From NCBI RefSeq assembly GCF_003722335.1, contig NZ_CP026100.1:930001-994000 (forward strand): a DNA stretch of 64,000 nucleotides, read 5' to 3'. This document shows positions 6,937 to 14,887 of this stretch, in pieces; position 1 is the first letter of the stretch; every line of letters starts with the position of its first letter. This stretch comes from Caulobacter flavus (GTDB taxonomy: Bacteria; Pseudomonadota; Alphaproteobacteria; Caulobacterales; Caulobacteraceae). A program made the position numbers and the translations under genes. The notes under the pieces were generated by a model, which saw only the letters and a program-made list of their open reading frames with translations, was not told the origin of the DNA and ran no database searches.

Positions 6937-9240
6937 TTGATCGAGATCAAAACGATCTTTGGCGCGCGCCTGCGGTCGGCGATTGGCGTGGCGCTGGTTA
7001 CGGCGTGCGCGGCGCTTGCCGCTCAGGTCGGGGTCCTGCATCCGCTTGATGACGCTCTTTCGCAGTGGCGCTTCCAGCTGCTCAAGCGGCCGCCGAGCGC
7101 AACGCTGACCGTCGTCGAGATCGACGCCGAGAGCCTGCGCGCTGCGGGAACCTGGCCCTGGGGCCGGGACCGTTTCGCGCGGGTAATCGACAATTTGAAC
7201 GGCGCAGGCGCCAAGGTCGTTGGACTAGACGTCGATTTCAGCGCCCGCTCTTCGAATGCCGCCGACGAGGCGCTGGCCGCGACCGTTCGGCGCTGGCCGG
7301 GCCAGGTCATCATGCCGACCTTCATCCAGGCCGGCCGCGGCCCCGATGGCCGCGCTATCAGCACCCGGCCGATCGACGCTCTAACCGAGGATGTCGTGCT
7401 GGCCAGCGTCAACGTGCCGATCGACGCCGATGGTCGTGTGCGGCGCTATAGGCTGGGCTTTGATACCCCGGCCGGCCTGCGCCCCTCGATGGCGGCGACG
7501 CTGCTGGGCCGTCCGCCAGCTTCGGGTGACTTCCTGATCGACTACGGCTTCGACGCCAACGCCGTGCCCAGGATCAGCTTCAAGGACGTCTACGCCGGCA
7601 AGTTCGATCCGAACCTGGTCCGTGGCCGCAACGTCCTGATCGGCTCCACGGCCGTCGAACTGGGCGATCAGTTCGCCACGCCCAAGCGTGGTATCCTCCA
7701 GGGCGTCTATGTCCACGCCCTGGCATATGAGAGCCTTCGCGTCGGCCGCGCCCTCCAGGCGCCGGGCCTGCCGTTGCTGATCGTCTGCGCAGCCTTGGCG
7801 GCTTTCTTCCTGCGCCCCAGAACCAGCGCCGACTACGGCGCGGCGCTGCGCCGGCACATGATGGTGGGCGCTGCGGTCATGGTTCTGCCCGTGGCGCTAC
7901 AAGCCTGGACACCGATCGCTTTCAGCCCCGGCGCGGTGATCCTGTCTCAGATCCTAAGCCTGGCCTGGCTGGTGCGGACCGAGCTGAAGCGCCGAGCCGA
8001 CGCCGTGGTGCAGGCGCGCGAAGCTCATCTGCGCCAGCTGGCCGACCACATGCGCGAGAGCCGCGACAGCATCCAGGCCGCCCACGACAAGCTGGCCGTC
8101 GCCAACGTCGCGCTGGACCACGCCCTGAGAGCGCGCACCGACTTCCTGGCCATGACCAGCCACGAAATTCGCACGCCGCTCAACGGAGTGATGGGCATGA
8201 CCCAGGTGGTCCTGGCCGATCCGACCCTGCCTGCCCCGGTTCGCGAAAAGATCCGTCTAGTCCACGCCAGCGGTGAGACCATGCTGGCCTTGGTGGAGGA
8301 CCTGCTAGACGTCGCCAAGATGGAGAGCGGGACCATCGCCATCACCAAGGCGCCGATGGACCTGGACCGCCTGTTCGACGAGACGCTGGCGGTCTGGACC
8401 GACAAGGCCCTGGAGAAGGGCCTGCGTCTGACCGGGGACCGCGCCCAGGCGCCGTCGCTCATAGACGAAGATGCCGGCCGCCTTCGCCAGATCCTGTTCA
8501 ACCTGCTGGCCAACGCCATCAAGTTTACTGACGGGGGCGAGATCTCGCTGACCAGCGCCGTCGAGCGATCGGAGTTCGGCGACGCTCTGGTGTTCACCGT
8601 CACCGACACCGGCATCGGCATCGCGCCGGAACACTTCGAGCGCATCTTCGAGCCATTCACCCAGGTCGACGCCAGCACGACGCGCAAATATGGCGGTACG
8701 GGCCTAGGCCTGCCGATCTGCCGCCGGCTGGCCACCGCCATGGGCGGCGAGCTGCGGGTCGAAAGCGAGCTGGGCGTCGGGTCGCGCTTCATTGTCCGGC
8801 TGCCTCTGACGGAGATCATCGTGGCGGACGGCGGCACGGCCACAACCCTGCAGGACGCCAGAGTGCTGCTTGTAGAGGCCAATCCTCTGGCGCGCGGCGT
8901 CCTGAAGGCCGCGCTTTCGGCCCAGGTTGCCAACCTCGAGATCGTCGGGACGCTTGGAGAGGCCCGCCAATTCATTGCTGGCCGCGCCTGCGATCTGGTG
9001 CTGGTCGAGGGCAAGACCCTGTCCGAGTCCGATCGCGCACCTGCCGAGGTGCTGGCGGATTTCTCTGCCGAGGTAAGAACAGCAAGAATCGCCGTGCTGT
9101 GGGCCGGTGAAGCTGAGGAGGCGGTGACACTAGGAGCCGTCGGCGCGGATCTCATCGTCCAGAAGCCGATCGCGGCGGGCGAGTTGCCCGAGCGCCTGCG
9201 GGAATTGTTCGCGGCCGAAGTCGTCGCCGACGCGGCTTGA
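6937..9240 (+). CDS. CHASE2-domain sensor histidine kinase with C-terminal pseudo-receiver
   Basis: 767 residues. An N-terminal signal-anchor helix (about 10-30) leads into a periplasmic CHASE2 sensor (30-265). Three membrane helices follow (about 268-345), then a coiled coil, HisKA with SHEIRTPLNG (His near 409), and HATPase with NLLANAIKF, DTGIGIA and GTGLGLP. The last 120 residues have a receiver fold that lacks key residues: EAN instead of an acidic pair, Glu in the LVLVEG position where Asp is expected, and no Thr/Ser. It should not be phosphorylated normally. Start is TTG, 3 bp after the fecR-like stop, with AAGG upstream. The intact receiver gene 13 bp downstream probably takes the phosphate. 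Confidence 0.9.
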   Translation: MIEIKTIFGARLRSAIGVALVTACAALAAQVGVLHPLDDALSQWRFQLLKRPPSATLTVVEIDAESLRAAGTWPWGRDRFARVIDNLNGAGAKVVGLDVDFSARSSNAADEALAATVRRWPGQVIMPTFIQAGRGPDGRAISTRPIDALTEDVVLASVNVPIDADGRVRRYRLGFDTPAGLRPSMAATLLGRPPASGDFLIDYGFDANAVPRISFKDVYAGKFDPNLVRGRNVLIGSTAVELGDQFATPKRGILQGVYVHALAYESLRVGRALQAPGLPLLIVCAALAAFFLRPRTSADYGAALRRHMMVGAAVMVLPVALQAWTPIAFSPGAVILSQILSLAWLVRTELKRRADAVVQAREAHLRQLADHMRESRDSIQAAHDKLAVANVALDHALRARTDFLAMTSHEIRTPLNGVMGMTQVVLADPTLPAPVREKIRLVHASGETMLALVEDLLDVAKMESGTIAITKAPMDLDRLFDETLAVWTDKALEKGLRLTGDRAQAPSLIDEDAGRLRQILFNLLANAIKFTDGGEISLTSAVERSEFGDALVFTVTDTGIGIAPEHFERIFEPFTQVDASTTRKYGGTGLGLPICRRLATAMGGELRVESELGVGSRFIVRLPLTEIIVADGGTATTLQDARVLLVEANPLARGVLKAALSAQVANLEIVGTLGEARQFIAGRACDLVLVEGKTLSESDRAPAEVLADFSAEVRTARIAVLWAGEAEEAVTLGAVGADLIVQKPIAAGELPERLRELFAAEVVADAA

Positions 9241-9253
9241 GAGGAAATTCGAT

Positions 9254-9646
9254 ATGCGTGTACTCTTCGTGGACGACAACGCGATGAACCGGCTGGTCGT
9301 GAAGAGCATGCTGTCGGCCGCGGAAGTCGAGATGGTCGAAGCCGAGACCGCTGAAGTCGGCCTGGCGTTAATCGAGGCTCAGCCCGTTGACATCGTCCTG
9401 ATGGATTTCCGCATGCCCGGCATGGATGGCTTAACGGCCATCCGCGCAATCCGGGCGCGATCGGACGCCAAAGCGCAACTGCCCATTCTGATGGTCACGG
9501 CGGATGATGGGCTTGATCTACGCGCGCGAGCCCTAGCGGCGGGAGCGGACGACCTCTTGCGCAAGCCCGTCCAGATGCAACCTCTTTTCGATGCAATCGC
9601 GATGGCGATGGCGATGGGTTCGCGCGGCGAGGAATTGGTTATCTAG
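9254..9646 (+). CDS. Single-domain response regulator, paralogue of the one at 2601
   Basis: A 130-residue receiver domain alone. The phosphorylation site is intact: LFVDDN, VLMDFRMPGMDG, MVTADD and RKPV. It begins 13 bp after the CHASE2 kinase stop with GAGGAAA as ribosome site, so it is in the same operon and is the probable phospho-acceptor for that kinase. The block LMDFRMPGMDGLTAIRAIRA is almost the same as in the receiver at 2601, so the two come from a duplication. No output domain is present; the target must be another protein. Confidence 0.9.
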   Translation: MRVLFVDDNAMNRLVVKSMLSAAEVEMVEAETAEVGLALIEAQPVDIVLMDFRMPGMDGLTAIRAIRARSDAKAQLPILMVTADDGLDLRARALAAGADDLLRKPVQMQPLFDAIAMAMAMGSRGEELVI

Positions 9647-9667
9647 CGCCTCAGCCGAGGTGTGGTC

Positions 9668-12526
9668 TTAAAGACCGAGGCCACGGCCTCGTCCCAAACC
9701 GAGATACTGCGACAATCCCTCACCGATGCCGCGGCCCAACTCGGCTGGGAGGCCCAACTCCACTCGCCGCGTCCGAAGCAGCGACTCCACCTGCGGATCC
9801 CGCTCCAGGCTCTTGGCCATGGCGCCCATGCGGTCCTTGACCTGACGTGCGCCCGTCATGTCGCCCTCGAAGTGCAGCGCTGATCGCTGACGCTCAAGAC
9901 TTTGCCAACGCTCGATGAACCGATCTGCCCGCAAACGTGGATCGGCCCGCACCTCGGCCTCAAGCTGAAGAACTTGGATCGCCCGTTGTGTCCGACCGGA
10001 GGCGATCTCGCTGGCCAGACCAGGCTCTCGCATGTAGGCCCGCTCCAGATCCTTGGCGGCGTGAGGGCCGACCCCGCCCATGGCCTCGCGGGCATCCAAC
10101 AGCGCCTGCCGCTGGGGCGCCGGCACCGGCAAGCCGCGGTCTTTCATCCGCAAGACGTCGGCCGCGGCGCGGGCGTGACGCTCGATCGTACTTTGCTGGT
10201 CGAACTGGCCGATCTCCCGCGCTAGCACAGCCGGCTGACGCGTCGGACTCGCAGGCTTAAAGCCTTCGAACATCCTGCGCTGGCGCTGCGGCTGGTCCTT
10301 CGTCTGCATCGACGGCGGCACGTGGATGTCGCGACGTTTGGCAAAATCGCTGGCCATGTCCTTGGCCCGCTCACGCGACAGGACGCGGGTCAGCTTGCCG
10401 AGATCCTCGAACTCGTCGCGGCCATAGTGGATCTGCACGCTGTCGCGATGGCGCGAAAGCGCGACATAGGCGCCGTGGCGATCCAGTCCCGGCGTCGCCA
10501 GCACGTGGGCGCGATCGACGGTGACGCCCTGGCTCTTGTGGATGGTGGCGGCATAGCCGTGATCGACCTGGGCGTAGTCCTTCAGGTCAAAGACAACCGA
10601 TCGACCAGCATCGAGCCGCACGGTCATTTGTGTGGGCGAGACCTGCTCGATCTCGCCGAGCATTCCGTTCTTCACGCCCAGTCCGCGATCGTTCTTCAGG
10701 AACATCAGCCGATCTCCGGTCGCGAACGATCGCTCGCCGCGCTCGGCCTTCACCGTCACGTCCTCGCCCAAGGCGCCGGCCTGGCGCAGCCGCTCGCGGG
10801 CCGTCAGGTTGAGATCGCGCACCTCGTCGTTGGTGTGGGTGAGAATGATCCGGCTCTTGCCGGGCTCGGCCATGCGCTCTCGGTCCCAGCGCTCGACCAG
10901 ATCCTCGCGCGCCTGGTCGCGGGACTCAGCCCCATGGACCATGCCGCGCGCCTCGTAGGCGCCCAGCGCCTCACCCGTGCGACCAGTCGCCAGATGTCGG
11001 GTGGCGTCGCGCTGCCATTCCTCGTGTTGCCGACGAACCTGGGTGATCTCGACGTGGCTATGGCGCTCGGCGATCGACCGAAAGGCCGCGCCGGCCTCGA
11101 TGGCCTGGAGCTGCTCAGGATCGCCGACCAGCACCACCTTGGCGCCGGCCTTTTCGGCGGCCGATATCAGGCGCTCCATCTGCCGCGAGCCGATCATGCC
11201 GGCTTCGTCGATCACCAGCACGTCGCGGGCGTCGAGCCACTCGCGGTCTTTCGCCCACTGATGCTCCAAGCTGGCGATCGTGCGCGAAGCGATGCCTGAT
11301 CCGCCTTCCAGGTTCTCGGCGGCAATCCCCGACAGCGCGAGGCCTTGAACGCGATAGCCGGCGTCCTCCCAGGCCTCGCGGGCGACACCCAGGAGCGCTG
11401 ACTTGCCGGTGCCGGCATAGCCGACGACGACGCCGAGATCGCGCCCCTCGGTGACGTGCTCGAACGCGGCCTTCTGCTCGCCGGACAGAACGAGACCACG
11501 CTGCTCGGCGCGCGCCAGGGCACGCCGCTGTTCCAACTCGCTGACGCCGTGCGCCCGGCGCTGCGCCATCCCTTCGCTGGCGCGATGCAGCCGGTCCTCG
11601 ACGGCGATCATCTCGCGGCTGGTGAAGCGGTCTTGGCCGCGCCCGTCCTGGCCCAGCGCCACGAACTCCGGCGAGGCCTGCACCGCGCTCACGGCGCGGT
11701 CGAACTGATCCTTGCCGTCCGAGTGGCGGTGGATGAACTTCGCCAAATCCTGCTGCGTGAACGTCGCCTGCTGGTGCGTGATGGCGTCCAGGGCAATGCG
11801 CGGATCGGCGATGATCTTGTCGCCATTCTCGCGCGCGATGCGGTGGTGGTCTTCGAGCCGCTCGGCCTCCAGACCCTCGCCGGCCATGCGCCCGGCCGCC
11901 GGACCTATTTTGTGCTGTGGCTCAAGGTCGATGCTCTGGTCTTCCAGGCTGCGGTGATCGATCCGCGCGTCGATATCGAGTTGCGCCAGCCGCTCGTTGA
12001 CGTGGTCGGCCCAGGCCTCGCGCCAGTGCTCGACGAGCTCGGTGCGGTTCCAATCCCGCACCTTCGCGCCGAAGCCCTCCTCGCCGACCTCGCGCATGGT
12101 GAGCATGACATGGGCATGGGGCTTGGCCAGTCCGTCCGGCCCGATGTCCCAATGCACATTGAGGTCGGCGACCATCCCGCGATCGACCATTTCACGCTGG
12201 ACGAAGTCGCGGGCGAGCGCGATGCCCTGCGCCTGGTCCATCTCGCGCGGGATGGCGAACTCGACCTCGCGCGAGAGCTGGGCGTCCTTGCGCTTTTCGC
12301 CGGCCTCGACGGTGTTCCATAGCGTCGCGCGGTCGGAAAGCTCTTCGGGCGCACCGTCCGGCGCCATGATCTCCGAATGGACGACACCGCTCTTGTTGGT
12401 GAAGTCGTGATCGCGATCGAGGCGCTCGTCGTGCAGCCGGCTGGCGGAGCGATAGGCGGCCGAAGCCACGGCGCTGGCCCCGGTGGCGCGGCTGATGACT
12501 TTGACGCTGAGGTGGTAGATCGCCAT
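9668..12526 (-). CDS. traA: Ti-type conjugative relaxase/helicase TraA
   Basis: 952 residues. The N-terminal MobA/MobL relaxase domain starts MAIYHLSVKVISR and carries the metal-binding His cluster near residues 125-137 (NVHWDIG... KPHAHVML). A RecD/TraI-like helicase follows, with Walker A GYAGTGKSA near 372, Walker B VLVIDEAG, a GDPEQLQ motif and the late TIHKSQG and VALSRHR motifs. This order matches the Ti-plasmid TraA family, which nicks oriT and unwinds DNA during transfer. I start at ATG 12524-12526 because the next in-frame upstream start adds 13 residues that do not match the conserved beginning. A matching nic site lies 54 bp upstream, and traC and traD diverge. Confidence 0.92.
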   Translation of the reverse strand: MAIYHLSVKVISRATGASAVASAAYRSASRLHDERLDRDHDFTNKSGVVHSEIMAPDGAPEELSDRATLWNTVEAGEKRKDAQLSREVEFAIPREMDQAQGIALARDFVQREMVDRGMVADLNVHWDIGPDGLAKPHAHVMLTMREVGEEGFGAKVRDWNRTELVEHWREAWADHVNERLAQLDIDARIDHRSLEDQSIDLEPQHKIGPAAGRMAGEGLEAERLEDHHRIARENGDKIIADPRIALDAITHQQATFTQQDLAKFIHRHSDGKDQFDRAVSAVQASPEFVALGQDGRGQDRFTSREMIAVEDRLHRASEGMAQRRAHGVSELEQRRALARAEQRGLVLSGEQKAAFEHVTEGRDLGVVVGYAGTGKSALLGVAREAWEDAGYRVQGLALSGIAAENLEGGSGIASRTIASLEHQWAKDREWLDARDVLVIDEAGMIGSRQMERLISAAEKAGAKVVLVGDPEQLQAIEAGAAFRSIAERHSHVEITQVRRQHEEWQRDATRHLATGRTGEALGAYEARGMVHGAESRDQAREDLVERWDRERMAEPGKSRIILTHTNDEVRDLNLTARERLRQAGALGEDVTVKAERGERSFATGDRLMFLKNDRGLGVKNGMLGEIEQVSPTQMTVRLDAGRSVVFDLKDYAQVDHGYAATIHKSQGVTVDRAHVLATPGLDRHGAYVALSRHRDSVQIHYGRDEFEDLGKLTRVLSRERAKDMASDFAKRRDIHVPPSMQTKDQPQRQRRMFEGFKPASPTRQPAVLAREIGQFDQQSTIERHARAAADVLRMKDRGLPVPAPQRQALLDAREAMGGVGPHAAKDLERAYMREPGLASEIASGRTQRAIQVLQLEAEVRADPRLRADRFIERWQSLERQRSALHFEGDMTGARQVKDRMGAMAKSLERDPQVESLLRTRRVELGLPAELGRGIGEGLSQYLGLGRGRGLGL

Positions 12527-12555
12527 GGCGATAGACCACCTACTACTCTGAGGGC

Positions 12556-12607
12556 ACGTCGGCACGACGTATAAGCGCGCCCTCCCAAGAAAGAATCTCG
12601 GGAGGGA
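12556..12607 (+). other. oriT: Probable origin of transfer (oriT) with RSF1010/pTi-type nic site
   Basis: A perfect hairpin ACGTCG-GCA-CGACGT (12556-12570) is followed by ATAAGCGCGCCCTCCC. This resembles the core TAAGTGCGCCCT of the RSF1010/pTi nic family, with the hairpin on the expected 5' side. By analogy the nick would fall between 12579 and 12580. A second inverted repeat, CCCTCCC (12580-12586) with GGGAGGG (12600-12606), follows at once. The position between traA and traC, which face away from each other, is where Ti-type systems keep oriT. The similarity is from memory of the consensus. Confidence 0.8.
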
Positions 12608-12698
12608 CCGGTTCGTCCCAGTGTGTTCCGGCGACCTTACAGCATTCCCGAACGTCCTGTTTTACGCTTGGCGCACCATCGAAACCCGGAGACTTGGG

Positions 12699-12965
12699 AT
12701 GCGCAAACCACGAGACTTCGACGCTGAACTCAAGAGCCTCGAAGACAAGGCAAAGACCCTGAAGGATCGCAAGGTCAGGCAGCTTGGCGAGCTGGTGATC
12801 GCCACCGGCGCCGACGCTCTCGACATCGACACCCTAGCTGGTGGGCTGCTGGATCTGGCCGACGCAGGAAACGTCGCGCGCAAGGACGCCTGGAGGAAGC
12901 GCGGCGCTGGGTTCTTTCGCGGCGGGAAGGACGGCGCTCCGCCAAGCGCTGGTGGCGAGCAATGA
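12699..12965 (+). CDS. traC: Conjugal transfer accessory protein TraC-like
   Basis: An 88-residue, highly charged protein with an N-terminal coiled-coil-like helix (residues about 6-25, Leu/Glu/Lys-rich) followed by RKVRQLGELVIATGAD. The short pattern of a charged helix plus an 'LGELV...AGA' segment fits TraC/MobC-type oriT-binding accessory proteins of Ti plasmids. I start at ATG 12699, which has CCGGAG about 8 nt upstream; the open frame extends further back without a ribosome site. It is divergent from traA across the oriT and overlaps the next gene by 14 bp. Confidence 0.7.
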   Translation: MRKPRDFDAELKSLEDKAKTLKDRKVRQLGELVIATGADALDIDTLAGGLLDLADAGNVARKDAWRKRGAGFFRGGKDGAPPSAGGEQ

Positions 12966-13260
12966 CGCCGAGCGCCGAACGAGGGCCGCGCGCCACCGCC
13001 TGGAAGCACGGCGAGCCCGCATGGACACGCGGGCCTGGGTGGTGAAGCGGCGCGAGCGCACCCGCCATCTGATCGAGCTGGGCGGCCTAGTTCAGAAGTC
13101 CGGCCTCGTCGAACTGACCCGCGATGATCGCGCCGCGCTCTACGGCGCTTTCACGTTCCTGGCGACCATGCTCAAGGCCGACGACGTCGAGCACACTCTG
13201 GCCCTATGGCGGCGTGGCGGAAAGCGGGCGTTTGAGGCTGAGGCTCGCTCCGCGTCGTAG
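12952..13260 (+). CDS. traD: Conjugal transfer accessory protein TraD-like
   Basis: Up to 102 residues. The conserved core RRERTRHLIELGGLVQKSGL followed by an RAALYGAF segment matches the Ti-type TraD family ('KIELGGLVVKAGL' in the plasmid proteins), small DNA-binding helpers of the relaxosome. Two starts are possible. GTG at 12952 overlaps the traC gene and adds a basic helix; ATG at 13021 gives 79 residues, closer to the 71 or so of plasmid TraD. The strong Arg content of the extra segment looks coding, so I kept the longer form. No traG coupling-protein gene follows. Confidence 0.7.
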   Translation: MASNDAERRTRAARHRLEARRARMDTRAWVVKRRERTRHLIELGGLVQKSGLVELTRDDRAALYGAFTFLATMLKADDVEHTLALWRRGGKRAFEAEARSAS

Positions 13261-13274
13261 ATCGCTGAGCGATC

Positions 13275-13709
13275 TCAGGCCTTGTCGGCGTCGTCGGCCA
13301 TAGCGCGGACGAGGTCGAGGACCTGACGACGGACGCGGCCCCGGCCGATCTTCGGAAACATCTCGGCCAGTTCCAGGCCTTCGGGCGTGTTCAGGAACTC
13401 GGTGACGACACGCTCGGCAGCGGCGCCGACCTCGTCAACCTCATCGGTCATCGGGTCAGCCAGGCCGTCGAAGAAGAACGACACCGGGACCTGAAGCGTC
13501 TTGGCGATCTCGTAGAGCTTGCTGGCGCTGACGCGGTTGGCGCCACGCTCGTATTTCTGCACCTGCTGGAAGGTGAGCCCCAGCGCATCGGCGAGCGTCT
13601 CCTGGCTGACGCGCAGCATCTTGCGGCGGATGCGTACGCGGCCCCCGACGTGGATATCGACGATATTGGGCGTGCGAGCTTCAGGGCTATCGGTCACGAA
13701 AGTCTCCAT
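13275..13709 (-). CDS. XRE-family helix-turn-helix regulator
   Basis: 144 residues. The Cro/CI-type HTH lies at residues about 20-75 (RIRRKMLRVSQETLADALG, FQQVQKYERGANRVSASKLYEIAKTL). It is followed by a PVSFFFDGL segment and an acidic C-terminal part that probably forms a dimer. This layout is common in Caulobacter-group regulators and in phage- and plasmid-borne genes. It is convergent with traD (14-bp gap) and divergent from the small gene at 13854, either of which it may control. The start ATG at 13707-13709 is the only good choice. Confidence 0.88.
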   Translation of the reverse strand: METFVTDSPEARTPNIVDIHVGGRVRIRRKMLRVSQETLADALGLTFQQVQKYERGANRVSASKLYEIAKTLQVPVSFFFDGLADPMTDEVDEVGAAAERVVTEFLNTPEGLELAEMFPKIGRGRVRRQVLDLVRAMADDADKA

Positions 13710-13853
13710 GGCCGGATCGCTGGCAACGCCGCCGATCCGGGAAAGTGCTTGCGGCGCAAAAGCGCCCCGAAGCGTGGCTTTTCAAGGTCGTTCTTCATTC
13801 GCGCTAGTCGCGTATGGATTCGACGTGTCCGGATCAATCGGCGATGCTGGGGG

Positions 13854-14102
13854 ATGTCCAAGTACGATCCCCTGTCGGGTCATCTGCGCCGCCAGCGTGA
13901 AGACGAACTCGAACTGACCTTTGCCGAGATCGAGCGCATTCTCGGCGCCATGCTTCCCAAGGGCGCGGCCCGTCAACAGTGGTGGGCGAACACCACCGAC
14001 CCTCACACGAGCCATGTACAGCGTAAGTCCTGGCGAGGCGCCGGCTATGACGCCTTTCTCATCGCCGGCAAGGAGCGTGTCCGCTTCAAACGCGTGCGCT
14101 GA
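13854..14102 (+). CDS. Small hypothetical protein, DUF7662-like
   Basis: 82 residues starting MSKYDPLSGHLRRQ, with a middle segment LTFAEIERILGAMLP and WWANTTDPHTSHVQRKSWRGAGY. The pattern 'YDPL..HL...... FaeIE.ilG..LP....WW.N....H.qa..W...G' is a widespread small-domain family in bacteria, DUF7662 as far as I recall, with no known activity. GGGGG directly precedes the ATG at a short distance. It is divergent from the XRE gene. I do not assign a function. Confidence 0.65.
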   Translation: MSKYDPLSGHLRRQREDELELTFAEIERILGAMLPKGAARQQWWANTTDPHTSHVQRKSWRGAGYDAFLIAGKERVRFKRVR

Positions 14103-14392
14103 CGAGGCGGCTTGGCCAGGCCTATCCGGCCGGCAACTGAGCTTGCAGCCGTCGCCGACTTTCGCTCGGAGACAAGACGCCCTGGATCGCTTGGTGGAAC
14201 AAGGGCCGGACGGGCTGGCGCGCGTCAAGGGGACGCCCTGCGGGCGTCTCGCGGAGCGACGGCGAAGCCGCCCTTGACCCGCACCGGCCCGCCCGGCAGA
14301 GGCTCTCCAAGCGCTCCAGGGCGAGCACCGACCGTTCCGGTCCTGGCTCCCGCAGGTTGGGCCGGGCAAGGCGGCTGCCGGAGGGGGCGCGG
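14103..14392. other. Non-coding stretch holding a cloverleaf of inverted repeats
   Basis: About 290 bp between a plus-strand small gene and the end of a minus-strand pseudogene. Open frames here are short and unconvincing. The main content is the four-armed inverted-repeat structure at 14224-14278, set among imperfect G/C-rich repeats. Confidence 0.6.
14224..14278. repeat. Perfect cloverleaf: closing stem plus three adjacent hairpins
   Basis: Outer arms GTCAAGGG (14224-14231) and CCCTTGAC (14271-14278) pair perfectly. Between them are three perfect hairpins with no spare base: GACGCCC-TGC-GGGCGTC (14232-14248), TCGC-GGA-GCGA (14249-14259) and CGGC-GAA-GCCG (14260-14270). Every base outside the three 3-nt loops is paired. 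Because all stems are Watson-Crick, it can form on either strand as DNA or RNA. Function unknown; it is next to transfer genes, so a single-stranded-DNA origin, recombination site or structured RNA are options. Confidence 0.85.
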
Positions 14393-14887
14393 TTAGCGTC
14401 GGCAAGCGAGCGCCCCGCAGTATGGGCAGCGCGCGGTGCGCAGCTCTTCCATCGTCGCCTTGAAGAGGTCGTAGCCGTCGCCCTGCTGATGGACCATGAC
14501 CCGCAGCGCCACCTCCAGCTTGGCGACAACCCCGTGCATGTCGCTGGCGCGCACCGCAGGAAGAGCCTCTAGCCACGCTTCCCTCTGCTCGGACAGCGGC
14601 TCCAGCTGTTTGTCGATGGCGTCCATCTCCTGAGTCGGCGACAGCGCCACCCGTTCGTCGGGCGTCATCCGCTCCCAACGCTTCTCCCGCACAAGGATGC
14701 TCTACAAGTCCGACCAGCGCAGGCCGAGGCGGTCGATCTCCGCGTCAAGCGCCATCCACTCGGCGCAGCGGTTCACGGTCAGATCCGCGAGTGCGTCGCC
14801 TCCCGCGCCGGCAACGACAGGCGCGGCGCTGGCGGCGCCAATCACGACACGCCGGGACACGGCGAATGGCCCCTTGTCGTCAGACAT
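14393..14887 (-). pseudogene. Tat-signal-like hypothetical protein, broken by an in-frame amber codon
   Basis: The ATG at 14885-14887 overlaps the preceding gene's stop by 8 bp and has GGAG 8 nt upstream. The N-terminus is MSDDKGPFAVSRRVVIGAA, twin-arginine-like, then RCAEWMALDAEIDRL. A TAG at 14702-14704 stops it after LRWSDL, but the same frame continues for another 102 codons to TAA at 14393-14395 with coding-like sequence (REKRWERMTPDER, then a CPYCG motif at the end). The intact gene at 15673 has Glu (LEWGALEGWL) at the stop position, so one base change GAG to TAG explains the break. It may be a pseudogene or a sequencing error. The role is unknown. Confidence 0.75.
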
